Source: an uncultured Lachnospiraceae bacterium (GTDB taxonomy: Bacteria; Bacillota; Clostridia; Lachnospirales; Lachnospiraceae). Taken from it: a stretch of 64,000 bases of DNA. Shown here piece by piece: positions 32,535 through 40,530 of this stretch. Numbering within the stretch: the stretch's first letter is position 1; the number at the start of each line of letters is the position of its first letter. A program made the position numbers and the translations under genes. The stretch is taken from positions 62,001 through 126,000 of the forward strand of contig ONHF01000003.1 of NCBI GenBank assembly GCA_900317555.1, in the 5' to 3' direction. A model generated the notes under the pieces. That model had not been told where the DNA came from. It made no database searches and saw only the letters and a program-made list of their open reading frames with translations.

Positions 32535-32601
32535 AATATTGCATATGTTTTAACGCTGTTTTTGCGTATATTTCACTTGTTTTCTCAATTCATGCAATAT
32601 T
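32535..32601. repeat. Inverted repeat AATATTGCAT / ATGCAATATT
   Basis: Arms at 32535-32544 and 32592-32601 are perfect 10-bp complements separated by 47 bp. It precedes the nested palindrome at 32629-32719 in the gene-free stretch between abiEi and the HRDC gene and shares its TTGCAT core. Confidence 0.55.
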
Positions 32602-32628
32602 GGCGGAACTCTGCGTACAGCATAGAAA

Positions 32629-32719
32629 ATTCAAGACGAATTGTGTGTGCGGGCGCATATTGCATAGAAAAAGGCAAAATCTATGCAATACGCGTCCGCT
32701 TTGCTAATATGTCTTGAAT
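32629..32719. repeat. Nested palindrome element, copy Y (copy X at 50305-50395)
   Basis: Outer arms ATTCAAGAC (32629-32637) and GTCTTGAAT (32711-32719) enclose, after 20 bases on each side, a perfect 11-bp inner stem TATTGCATAGA (32658-32668) with TCTATGCAATA (32680-32690). The 20-base side arms pair partly (GCGGGCGC with GCGTCCGC). The whole can fold as one 91-base imperfect hairpin. No protein-coding potential. Confidence 0.75.
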
Positions 32720-32793
32720 AATCTATGCAGGAAAGCAAGTCGCGCCGACATTGCATAGAAATGCGAGAAGAATCGCCGCGCGCCACCATGAAA

Positions 32794-33408
32794 TCATCCC
32801 GCAGTTTCGCTGCTGCCGGCTTCTTTGCTGCCGGCTCCTTTCTTATGCTTCTCAATGCAGGAAATGAACTCCTCGCCGCAGATAACACTGTTCTTCGGAC
32901 CCATCCCCTTGATCTTCCGCAGGCTTTCCATGGAATCCGGAAGCTCACGGCAGATCATTTCCAGCGATACGTTCGATGCTACGGCATACGCGGGCATGCC
33001 GGTTTCCCGCGATTTTTTCGCGCGGACCCTGCGAAGCTCATCAAAGAGAGGCAAAAGCTCCGCAGGAAGCTGCTTTCTGCATTCGTCTAATGTTTTTACC
33101 TTGCGGCGAAGCATGCCTGCCTCCGAAAGAATCTTCCGCAGAACTGAAAGAACCGCGTTCCAGTTCTCCACGCGATACTGCCGGAAAAGATCTTTCAGCA
33201 TGATATCCGCAAAGATGATATACTCCTGACGATCTTTCACCAGTGAAAGCACCACGGCCGCATCATCGCCGTCGATCCCTTCCTCCAGAAACTCCGCAGG
33301 GAGCGGAATCTGCGACTCCTTTGAAGTCCGCTCCTCGATGATGATTCCCTCTTCCGCGTTCGTGCTGAGCCAGTCCTGCACCTGCATGCTGAATTCCCAA
33401 TACTTCAA
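32794..33408 (-). CDS. HRDC domain protein of unknown function
   Basis: The 204-residue protein has a C-terminal HRDC domain at about residues 120-195 (LLPLFDELRRVRAKKSRETG, MPAYAVASNVSLEMICRELP, SLRKIKGMGPKN). HRDC is a helical nucleic-acid-binding module usually attached to RecQ helicases or RNase D. The N-terminal 115 residues (KYWEFSMQVQDWLSTNAEEG onward) are not recognised, and no helicase or nuclease motif is present. I chose TTG 33408 because GGAGGG lies four bases upstream; the frame is open to 33546, but the extension is Arg/Cys-rich and unlikely. A stand-alone HRDC protein could modulate a partner nuclease or helicase. Confidence 0.75.
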   Translation of the reverse strand: MKYWEFSMQVQDWLSTNAEEGIIIEERTSKESQIPLPAEFLEEGIDGDDAAVVLSLVKDRQEYIIFADIMLKDLFRQYRVENWNAVLSVLRKILSEAGMLRRKVKTLDECRKQLPAELLPLFDELRRVRAKKSRETGMPAYAVASNVSLEMICRELPDSMESLRKIKGMGPKNSVICGEEFISCIEKHKKGAGSKEAGSSETAG

Positions 33409-33670
33409 TGCACCCTCCTTCCGAAAAGCAGGCAGGACGCAGCCGCCGGAAATTTCCCAAGCCTTGCGATGCCGCGGCAGACAGACGATCCTCTTCCGCG
33501 AAAAGTAAAGACAAAGCCGGCAGGTCGCGGGACAGCCTCTTTTCATTCATCATATAAGCTGAAATCAGTTACGGCAGAACGCCGCAGCCGGGGCAGCAGA
33601 ACGCTGCCTGAAAACATTATAGCAAAGATCAGGTGATATGGATGTGTATTATATAGAAAATTTCATATAG

Positions 33671-33702
33671 AAAAACCAGCTGCCTCCGCCCGAGACAACT
33701 GG
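33671..33702 (-). terminator. Intrinsic terminator after the yfcE-like gene
   Basis: An 11-bp stem (arms 33676-33686 and 33692-33702, two G-U pairs on the leftward RNA) with a 5-base loop is followed by five T. It lies 100 bases past the yfcE-like stop and ends the leftward metal-ATPase region. Confidence 0.7.
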
Positions 33703-33802
33703 TCTATGTAAAATCTGCGCCGGCGTCGAGCCGCCACTCATCGCGCCACCAAGCATCCGTCCGCCGCGCCGCAATCCGTGCCGGACTCTCTCCCGCCGCG
33801 CC

Positions 33803-34096
33803 CTATATACGCACCTCATGATACACGCCGCCCGAAAGATCCTTATAAACGAACACACCATCCTCCAGCGTCATATAGCTGTGCGGGGAGTTTTGTTTTG
33901 GCAGAGAAAGCGATCCGGGATTCAGATACAGGTTGTGATCACCGAAATGCGTCCACGCCGGCACATGGGTATGCTCGTGCAGCAGGATGTCCCCAAGAAA
34001 CAGAATTCTGTCCGCCTCTTCGCGCTGGAAGGCTTCCAGCAGCTTCTCACAGTAATAAGCCGAGCCGTGCAGGTCCGACGCGATCAGTAGTTTCAT
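33803..34096 (-). pseudogene. YfcE-type metallophosphodiesterase with large in-frame internal deletion
   Basis: The frame is 97 codons, while YfcE/YfcE-like phosphodiesterases are about 160-185 residues. The N-terminus MKLLIASDLHGSAYYCEKLL with RILFLGDIL and the C-terminus LHEHTHVPAW with LYLNPGSLSLPKQNSPHSYM are both typical, but they are joined directly at GDIL-LHEHTH. The middle, which carries the GNCD motif and another metal ligand, is missing. The reading frame is intact, as expected from recombination between the two similar GDIL / GDVLLHGHTH coding segments. Metal-site ligands are incomplete, so activity is unlikely. ATG 34096 with AAGGGAG upstream. Confidence 0.8.
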
Positions 34097-34244
34097 CCGT
34101 ACTCCCTTCCGCGGCAGGCCGGAACGGCGCTGCCGCGCTATCTGTGTTCCGGTCGCTGCACGCTTACCGCGCGCCCCGGCTGCTGCCGGGCTGACCGCCC
34201 TCCCAAACGAGCTGCGGTCACGCTTACCGCGCCGTTTCCGGCCT

Positions 34245-36128
34245 TCACTTCGCCGCATGCAGGCACCGCACCGCGTTCAAAACCGCGATGATCATGACGC
34301 CGACATCCGCGAAGATCGCAAGCCACATGTTGCCGATACCGACCGCAGTCAGAAGAAGGCAGAGGAGTTTGACGCCGATCGCGAACCAGATATTTTCCCG
34401 GACTATGCGGAGGCACTTTCTCGAAATCCGGATCGCGGTTACGATCCGCAGAGGATCATCATCCATCAAAACAATATCCGCCGCCTCAATCGCCGCATCC
34501 GACCCCATCGCGCCCATCGCGATGCCGATATCCGCTCTCGCAAGCACCGGCGCGTCATTGATGCCGTCTCCGACAAAGGCCACTTTGTCCTTCGGCGACT
34601 TTTTCGAAGCGATCAGCTCCTCGACCTTCGCGACCTTGTCCGCCGGAAGCAGCTCCGCATGCACCTCATCGACAGAGAGCTTCGAAGCGACCTGGTCGGC
34701 AGCTGCTTTCGCGTCGCCGGTCAGCATCACGGTCTTCGTGACGCCGTTTTTCTTAAGCTCCCGGATAGCCTGCGCCGAATGCTCCTTGATGACATCAGAG
34801 ATTACGATATGACCTTCGTACTCTCCGTCAATCGCCACATGAATAATCGTACCGCTCTGCTCGCAGGGCTTCCACTTCGCGCCGATGTCGTCCATCATGC
34901 GCGCGTTGCCGACACAGACGGTTTTACCGCTCACCTTCGCGCGGATGCCGCGCCCCGCAATCTCCGTCACATCTTCAACACTGCAGCCGTCCTTCTCGTC
35001 AGGATAAGCTTCCCGCAGTGCCGCCGCGATCGGATGTGTGGAATAGCGTTCCACATGCGCCGCCATATGCAGCAGCTCCTTCTGGTCCAGCCGCTCCGGA
35101 TGCACCGCGGTGACGGCGAATTTACCGCGTGTGAGCGTGCCTGTTTTATCGAAAACAACGGTCTTCGTCTGCGAAAGAATCTCCAGATAATTCGACCCTT
35201 TCACAAGAATGCCTTCTTTCGACGCGCCGCCGATGCCCGCAAAGAACGAAAGCGGAATACTGATGACCAGCGCGCAAGGGCAGCTGACTACCAGGAACGT
35301 AAGCGCCCTGTATGCCCAGGTTCCCCATGCGGGGTCCATGCCAAGCGCAAGGAGCAGAAGCGGCGGAAGTACCGCGAGCGCAATTGCCGCATAAACCACT
35401 GCCGGCGTATAAATTCTGGCGAACTTCGTGATGAAATCCTCGGATTTCGACTTGCGGGAGCCCGCGTCTTCGATCAGCTCGAGAATCTTTGATGCTGTGG
35501 ACTCCTCGAATTCCTTTGTCGTCCGGATCTTCAACAGCCCGCTCAAATTGATGCAGCCCGAGATGACTTCGTCGCCCGTAGCCACATCGCGGGGCATCGA
35601 CTCGCCTGTAAGCGCGGCGGTGTCAAGGCTCGATGTGCCCTGCAGAACAACACCGTCTATCGGTACTTTCTCCCCCGGCTGCACGACGATTGTCGTTCCG
35701 ATTTCCACATCATCCGGGTCGACCTGCGTCAGTTCCCCGTTTCCGCTCTCGATATTCGCGTAATCGGGGCGGATATCCATCAGGTCGGAAATGCTTCTTC
35801 GGCTTTTGCCGACCGCGTAAGACTGGAACCACTCGCCGATCTGGTAAAACAGCATCACCGCGACCGCCTCGGTATAATCCCCGCTTTTTACAAGGCCGAG
35901 CGCGATCGCGCCAATCGTCGCCACCGCCATCAGGAAGCATTCGTCAAACGGCTGACGGTTTACAAGGCCCTTAAACGCTTTGATCAGGATGTCATACCCG
36001 ATGATCAGGTATGGAATCATATAGAGAAGAAAGCGGGGCCACCCGGTCACCGGCACAAAATGCAATGCGATGATCAGCGCTGCGCTGAGCAGGATGCGCA
36101 GCAGGTTTTTCTTTTGTTTTGCAGTCAT
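34245..36128 (-). CDS. Heavy-metal P1B-type ATPase (Zn/Cd/Pb type)
   Basis: The 627-residue protein has the P-type ATPase hallmarks: TGES phosphatase loop near residue 180, metal-translocating CPC in VVSCPCALVIS near 285, phosphorylated Asp in FDKTGTLT near 335, HP motif STHPIAA near 378, MLTGD near 480, GDGINDAP near 527, and C-terminal spans. The conserved Asp pattern in the last spans (IFADVGVM) suits divalent Zn/Cd/Pb exporters rather than Cu+. It has no N-terminal metal-binding domain; an HMA protein is encoded separately 42 bp upstream. Expression is probably under the divergent ArsR regulator. Confidence 0.94.
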   Translation of the reverse strand: MTAKQKKNLLRILLSAALIIALHFVPVTGWPRFLLYMIPYLIIGYDILIKAFKGLVNRQPFDECFLMAVATIGAIALGLVKSGDYTEAVAVMLFYQIGEWFQSYAVGKSRRSISDLMDIRPDYANIESGNGELTQVDPDDVEIGTTIVVQPGEKVPIDGVVLQGTSSLDTAALTGESMPRDVATGDEVISGCINLSGLLKIRTTKEFEESTASKILELIEDAGSRKSKSEDFITKFARIYTPAVVYAAIALAVLPPLLLLALGMDPAWGTWAYRALTFLVVSCPCALVISIPLSFFAGIGGASKEGILVKGSNYLEILSQTKTVVFDKTGTLTRGKFAVTAVHPERLDQKELLHMAAHVERYSTHPIAAALREAYPDEKDGCSVEDVTEIAGRGIRAKVSGKTVCVGNARMMDDIGAKWKPCEQSGTIIHVAIDGEYEGHIVISDVIKEHSAQAIRELKKNGVTKTVMLTGDAKAAADQVASKLSVDEVHAELLPADKVAKVEELIASKKSPKDKVAFVGDGINDAPVLARADIGIAMGAMGSDAAIEAADIVLMDDDPLRIVTAIRISRKCLRIVRENIWFAIGVKLLCLLLTAVGIGNMWLAIFADVGVMIIAVLNAVRCLHAAK

Positions 36129-36170
36129 GGGAATCCTTTCAGGGCGCGGCAGCTGCCGTGCGGCAAATCA

Positions 36171-36392
36171 TTACTTCAGAAAGATCTCGCAGTCGGACTC
36201 GACCTTTTTGCAGTTTTTGCGGACATTCTCCATCACCTGCGCGGGATCGGCGCCTTCTGCAAAATCCACTTTCATTTTCAAAGCCATGAAGTTCACGGAC
36301 GCGTCCGCAACGCCTTCGGTCTTCTTCGCCGCGTCTTCCATCTTGAGCGCGCATGCCGCGCAGTCCACGTCGATTTTGTAACTCTTCTTCAT
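36171..36392 (-). CDS. Free-standing HMA heavy-metal-binding domain protein
   Basis: The 73-residue protein has a ferredoxin-like HMA fold with metal motif DCAACA (CxxC) at residues 10-14 and a typical hydrophobic core (VNFMALKMKVDF). In related systems this domain is the N-terminus of the ATPase; here it is split off and cotranscribed, so it probably acts as a metallochaperone or docking domain for the downstream pump. The first M of the usual GMxCxxC motif is replaced by Asp, as seen in Zn/Cd-type domains. Start is preceded by AGGAGG. Confidence 0.9.
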   Translation of the reverse strand: MKKSYKIDVDCAACALKMEDAAKKTEGVADASVNFMALKMKVDFAEGADPAQVMENVRKNCKKVESDCEIFLK

Positions 36393-36430
36393 AACACAAG
36401 CCTCCTGTGTATTACGGTTTACAGTATACG

Positions 36431-36448
36431 ATTAAACGTTTGTTTAAT
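36431..36448. promoter_or_regulatory. Probable ArsR operator between metal ATPase operon and arsR
   Basis: ATTAAAC (36431-36437) and GTTTAAT (36442-36448) form an inverted repeat around GTTT in the divergent spacer. It sits just upstream of a leftward TATACT (36428-36423), the likely -10 box of the HMA-ATPase operon. This is the size and AT-rich character of ArsR/SmtB family sites. Confidence 0.55.
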
Positions 36449-36527
36449 TGATAGTTTGAATATACTCCAGCACACAGCTGTTGTCAATGGGTTATAATAA
36501 TAGCAATATATCTAATGGAGGCGCGCC

Positions 36528-36896
36528 ATGAGCGGAGAACTGATCCTTCCCCACCATCACCACGATATCGAAGAGGAACAGAAAATTGTCGACAAAATGC
36601 CGGACGAAACCAGAATCGCCGCTGTCGCCGAAGCGATGAAGCAGCTCGGTGACCCGACGAGGCTGCGCATTTTCTGGCTGCTCTGCCATACCGAAGAGTG
36701 TGTGATTGATATTGCGGCCCTGACCGGCATGTCCAGTCCCGCGGTCTCGCACCATCTGCGGATTCTCAAATCCGCGGGCCTTCTGACATCGAGACGGGAA
36801 GGCAAGGAAATGTATTACCGGGCGGCCGATACAAAGCTGGTCCTCAAACTCCACCATACCATAGAAGACGTGGCAGAGATCTCCTGCCCCGACTGA
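36528..36896 (+). CDS. ArsR/SmtB family metal-responsive repressor
   Basis: The 122-residue winged helix has recognition region MSSPAVSHHLRILKSAGLL near residue 65-83. The alpha-3 arsenic/cadmium box (ELCVCD) is altered to EECVID. The C-terminal helix has Asp, His and Glu residues (DTKLVLKLHHTIEDVAE) that match the alpha-5 zinc site of CzrA/SmtB-type sensors. A His-rich N-terminus (HHHHD) may add ligands. It most likely senses Zn or Cd and represses the divergent HMA-ATPase operon through 36431-36448. GGAGG lies six bases before the ATG. Confidence 0.9.
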   Translation: MSGELILPHHHHDIEEEQKIVDKMPDETRIAAVAEAMKQLGDPTRLRIFWLLCHTEECVIDIAALTGMSSPAVSHHLRILKSAGLLTSRREGKEMYYRAADTKLVLKLHHTIEDVAEISCPD

Positions 36897-36910
36897 GCAA
36901 TGAATGCATC

Positions 36911-38698
36911 ATGAAACAACAGCAGATTAAAGATCCTTCGCGGATCATTTCTTATTTCAAGGCAGACTGGCTAACGCTATTGATCGTTACCGCCTCCGGC
37001 ATTATCTACAACATCGGTCTGCTGGCCGGTCCCTGGTTCGAGGGGCATATGGCGCAGCGGCTTCTGGATATTTTCCGGCACAGAAAAACATTCCGTTCCA
37101 TGGCTGTGCTTGCGGCAGGGTATGTTCTGGCGATTGCGGCGGTGCAGACCGCAAGATTCGTAAAACGCCTTTATGTCCGCAAATTCTGCAATCATACCAA
37201 CCGTTCTATGAAAGAGATTCTGTACGCGGGACTCGTGGACCTTTCCGCCACCGACCTCTCGAAAGAAGACACCGGAAACATGATCACAAAGGCAATCTCC
37301 GATGTCGACGACTGTGCCGAGGGGATGCGCAAATTCACGACCGAGATTTTCGACACCGGCATCGCGCTGACCGGTTATGTGTGCATGCTGCTTTACTATG
37401 ATTTCCGGCTTGCTCTGCTGTGTCTTGTGTTTCCGCCGGTCTCTTATTTCATCGCGGAGAAAATGAAAGCCGTTGTTCAAAAGGCGCAGTCCCGCTTCAA
37501 AACAACGTCCGCCCGCCTCTCCTCCGCCACGCTGGACCGTGTCAGCGCGGCTCTGACTTACCGCGTTTTCGGCGTCGAGCCTTTGCGGGACAAGGCCTAT
37601 GAAGCCTGCCTTAACGACTATGAGCGTGACTCGGCCGCGGCCGGCGTCTTTGTCTCCGCGATGCCGCCGCTCTATCAGATCATTTCGATGTTCAGCTCGG
37701 TACTGATTCTGTATTTCGGTTCCCGGAATGTCCTTGGGGACGGATACGCGGCCTGGGATATTGCCGCTTTCACAACGTTTATGTCCTGTTACGCGAAGCT
37801 TTCTCTCAAATCGTCCAAAGCGGCCAAGCTTTTCAACAGCGTGCAGAAGGCGCAGGTTTCGTGGCGTCGTATCCGCCCGCTGATGCAGCGCGCGGCGCGG
37901 CAGAGCGCGGTGGCAGGCTGCACCGCGAACAGCGCTGCGGCGCCTGCCGCCGGCAGCCTCTGCCTTTGCGTGCGCGGCCTCTCGTTCTCCTACGACGGGA
38001 GCAGCCGGATTTTCAAAGGAATCAGCTTCGACGCACAGGCTGGTGAAATTATCGGCGTGACCGGTCCTGTCGCCTGCGGCAAATCAACATTCGGAAAAGT
38101 ATTTCTGTGCGAACACCCTTATGAAGGCTCCATTCAGATAAACGGGCAGGAACTCTCTTCTCTTCCGCGGGCTGTCCGCAGCACACTCTTCGGGTATCTC
38201 GGGCATGATCCGGAGCTGTTGAACGACACCATCGAAAACAATGTTCTCATGGGCCGCCCCGGCAGCGTCTGGCCGTGGCTGCGCGCTGTATGTCTCGATC
38301 AGGAAGTCCTTGCGATGCAGCAGAAAGAAAAAACCGTTGTCGGCAGCACCGGCGTCCGTCTCTCCGGCGGGCAGGCGCAGCGGCTTGCTCTTGCGCGGAC
38401 GCTCGCAGGGCGCCGTCCTGTTTACATTCTCGACGATCCCTTTTCCGCGCTGGACAAAGAGACAGAACAGGAAATTTTCCGTAACATACAGTCCCTGTGC
38501 CGGGACAGCATCGTCATTTTGATTTCGCACAGGCTGTATTGTTTTGACCGGACAGCAAAGGTAATCTGGCTGGCCGGTGACGCGGCGCAGGGCAGCAGCG
38601 CGCTCATCGGCGCGAATGCCGCGCTTCGAAAACAATGTGAAGAGTACGACAGACTCTGGAGACTGCAGGAAGGAGAGCCCGTCCATGAGCAGCAGTAA
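36911..38698 (+). CDS. ABC exporter half-transporter, subunit with non-catalytic Walker B
   Basis: The 595-residue protein has six spans followed by an ATPase domain. Walker A is GPVACGKST near residue 388, the signature is RLSGGQAQRLALAR near 480, and Walker B reads VYILDDP: the usual catalytic Glu after the Asp is replaced by Asp. A short Ala-rich linker separates the membrane and ATPase parts. It starts 14 bp after arsR without a clear ribosome binding site, suggesting coupling, and overlaps the next ABC gene by 14 bp. With that partner it would form a heterodimer in which its own ATP site is degenerate. The substrate is unknown. Confidence 0.9.
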   Translation: MKQQQIKDPSRIISYFKADWLTLLIVTASGIIYNIGLLAGPWFEGHMAQRLLDIFRHRKTFRSMAVLAAGYVLAIAAVQTARFVKRLYVRKFCNHTNRSMKEILYAGLVDLSATDLSKEDTGNMITKAISDVDDCAEGMRKFTTEIFDTGIALTGYVCMLLYYDFRLALLCLVFPPVSYFIAEKMKAVVQKAQSRFKTTSARLSSATLDRVSAALTYRVFGVEPLRDKAYEACLNDYERDSAAAGVFVSAMPPLYQIISMFSSVLILYFGSRNVLGDGYAAWDIAAFTTFMSCYAKLSLKSSKAAKLFNSVQKAQVSWRRIRPLMQRAARQSAVAGCTANSAAAPAAGSLCLCVRGLSFSYDGSSRIFKGISFDAQAGEIIGVTGPVACGKSTFGKVFLCEHPYEGSIQINGQELSSLPRAVRSTLFGYLGHDPELLNDTIENNVLMGRPGSVWPWLRAVCLDQEVLAMQQKEKTVVGSTGVRLSGGQAQRLALARTLAGRRPVYILDDPFSALDKETEQEIFRNIQSLCRDSIVILISHRLYCFDRTAKVIWLAGDAAQGSSALIGANAALRKQCEEYDRLWRLQEGEPVHEQQ

Positions 38699-40433
38699 AA
38701 TCATCCGGCTGGCCATCCGGCGGCATCTCTTTCTTGCCGCTCTGATTCTTCTTTCGACCGCCGTATCCGTCATCACCGCGCTGATCCCGCCGGTCATTCT
38801 GGGCCGCATTGTGGACCGTCTGAGCCGCTCGCTGGATATCTCTCTGCTGATGATTTTCTCCTATTTCGGCCTGATTCTGATCAGCGGCGTGTTTGAAAGC
38901 GGACGCGAGAGCCTGCTGGTCATTTTCGGACAAAAGGTCACGCACACGCTGCGAAGCGCTCTTTGCGCGAAGCTGAAAAGGCTTCCCGCTGATTGTTTTG
39001 TCAAAACACAGCCCGGCGTTACCGCCTCCCGCTTCGTCGGCGATGTCGATACGGTGGAAGAGCTTTTTACTTCCGGCATCATCAGCATGTTCGCGGATCT
39101 GTGCAAGGTCATCAGTCTGTTTGTCATGATTTCCCTGCGCAGCAAAGGGCTTGCGCTTGTGCTGGTTCTGATCCTGCCGCTCATTTTCATTTTCACGAGG
39201 GCTGTGCAGAAACGCATGCTCCGCGCACAGATCGACAACCGCGCGGCGCAGGGACTTGTCACGGCAATGGTTCCCGAAACGATCCACAGCATCCGGACGA
39301 TTCATACGCTCGGCTGTGAAGGCTTCATGCGGGAGCGCTACAGCCGCGGCGTTCTGCAAAGCTATCAGGCAGTTGAGAAGACCAATTTTTACGATGCGGT
39401 CTATTCCCCCGTCATCAACATCATCAGCGCGGCTGTCATCGCCCTCATCTATCTTCTCGCAGCGTCCGGCAGTCATTCTGTACAGGCATTTTTCGGGATG
39501 TCAGTCGGCGGCGCCGTAACGATCGTCTCGTGGGTTTCCCAGATCTTCGCGCCGCTTGATTCAATCGGCATGGAAATTCAGACCATCCAGTCCGCGGCTG
39601 CAGGCGTCCACCGGATCGACGAGTTTCTTGCGCAGCCCGAGCGTCCCGCAAAGGAGGAGGTGCCGCAGGCGGCGGCCGGGACTGCGGAAAACGCAGGCGT
39701 GACCGACGCAGGCATGGCGCGCGCAGCCACAGGCGCCGCAGCCACAGGCGCCGCCGCGGCAGAAATGCCCGCTCCGGAAGCAGACGCGGGCGCCGGCAAG
39801 AATACGGCCGCCATCCTGCTCTCCCACGTAACCTTCCGCTACGCGGACGGAGAGGATGTCCTGCGTGATCTGTCGCTTCGCGTGAACAAAGGCGAGCGGG
39901 TCTATCTCTCCGGCAGAACCGGCGCCGGAAAATCGACGATTTTCAAACTGATACTGGGACTGTACCCTGCGAATGAGGGGCAGGTACTTGTAAACGGACA
40001 GGATGCGTACAGGATACCGGACAGCGCGCACCGGAAGATTTTCGGATATGTCGAACAGAGCTTTCGTATGGTTCCCGGAAATATCCGGGATCAGATTACG
40101 CTGTTTGATCCGTCCGTTACGCAGGAAATGGTCTGCGCCGCTGCAGAGACCGTAGGACTGGACTCTGTCATTGAAAAGCTGGAAAAGGGATATGATACAC
40201 CCTGCAGAGAAGATCTGTTTTCGCAGGGGCAGTGGCAGCTGCTTTCGATCGCACGCGCGGTCGCGGCAGACCCGGAAATTCTGCTGCTCGATGAGATCAC
40301 CGCAAATCTTGACGCCGAAACAGAGCTTACGGTCCTGCACGCGCTTTCAAGAGCTGCCGCGAACAGGACCGTACTGTCGATTTCCCACAGGCTCTATGAA
40401 GAAGAAGGGAACAGGGAAATCAGGATCAGCTGA
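38685..40433 (+). CDS. ABC exporter half-transporter, subunit with catalytic Walker B and degenerate signature
   Basis: The 582-residue protein has six spans, then an ATPase domain with Walker A GRTGAGKST near residue 412, Walker B ILLLDEITANLD (catalytic Glu present) near 530, but signature FSQGQWQLLSIAR instead of LSGGQ. Together with the upstream subunit this gives one consensus ATP site (this Walker A/B with the partner's LSGGQ) and one degenerate site, the pattern of heterodimeric exporters such as TM287/288. About 45 Ala/Gly-rich residues (39655-39800) join the two domains. AAGGAG precedes ATG 38685; an in-frame upstream extension lies inside the partner gene. Confidence 0.9.
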   Translation: MSSSKIIRLAIRRHLFLAALILLSTAVSVITALIPPVILGRIVDRLSRSLDISLLMIFSYFGLILISGVFESGRESLLVIFGQKVTHTLRSALCAKLKRLPADCFVKTQPGVTASRFVGDVDTVEELFTSGIISMFADLCKVISLFVMISLRSKGLALVLVLILPLIFIFTRAVQKRMLRAQIDNRAAQGLVTAMVPETIHSIRTIHTLGCEGFMRERYSRGVLQSYQAVEKTNFYDAVYSPVINIISAAVIALIYLLAASGSHSVQAFFGMSVGGAVTIVSWVSQIFAPLDSIGMEIQTIQSAAAGVHRIDEFLAQPERPAKEEVPQAAAGTAENAGVTDAGMARAATGAAATGAAAAEMPAPEADAGAGKNTAAILLSHVTFRYADGEDVLRDLSLRVNKGERVYLSGRTGAGKSTIFKLILGLYPANEGQVLVNGQDAYRIPDSAHRKIFGYVEQSFRMVPGNIRDQITLFDPSVTQEMVCAAAETVGLDSVIEKLEKGYDTPCREDLFSQGQWQLLSIARAVAADPEILLLDEITANLDAETELTVLHALSRAAANRTVLSISHRLYEEEGNREIRIS

Positions 40434-40530
40434 ATGCCTCGGAACGCGTCTGTCTGCTTTATCATGATTCCTCCGTTACCTTTTTGGTGTCCGGCGCGCT
40501 GTCATGGACACCGGTGATCGAAAAAACAAC

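Noticed and set aside
34150-34235. Direct repeat CACGCTTACCGCGC twice, about 60 bp apart, near the P-ATPase stop
   Set aside because: Only two short GC-rich copies, not flanking any element. Likely chance or a small local duplication.
40495-40525. GGTGTCC/GGACACC hairpin between the ABC exporter and phoU as a terminator
   Set aside because: The stem is real but neither strand has a T-run after it, so calling it an intrinsic terminator is not supported.
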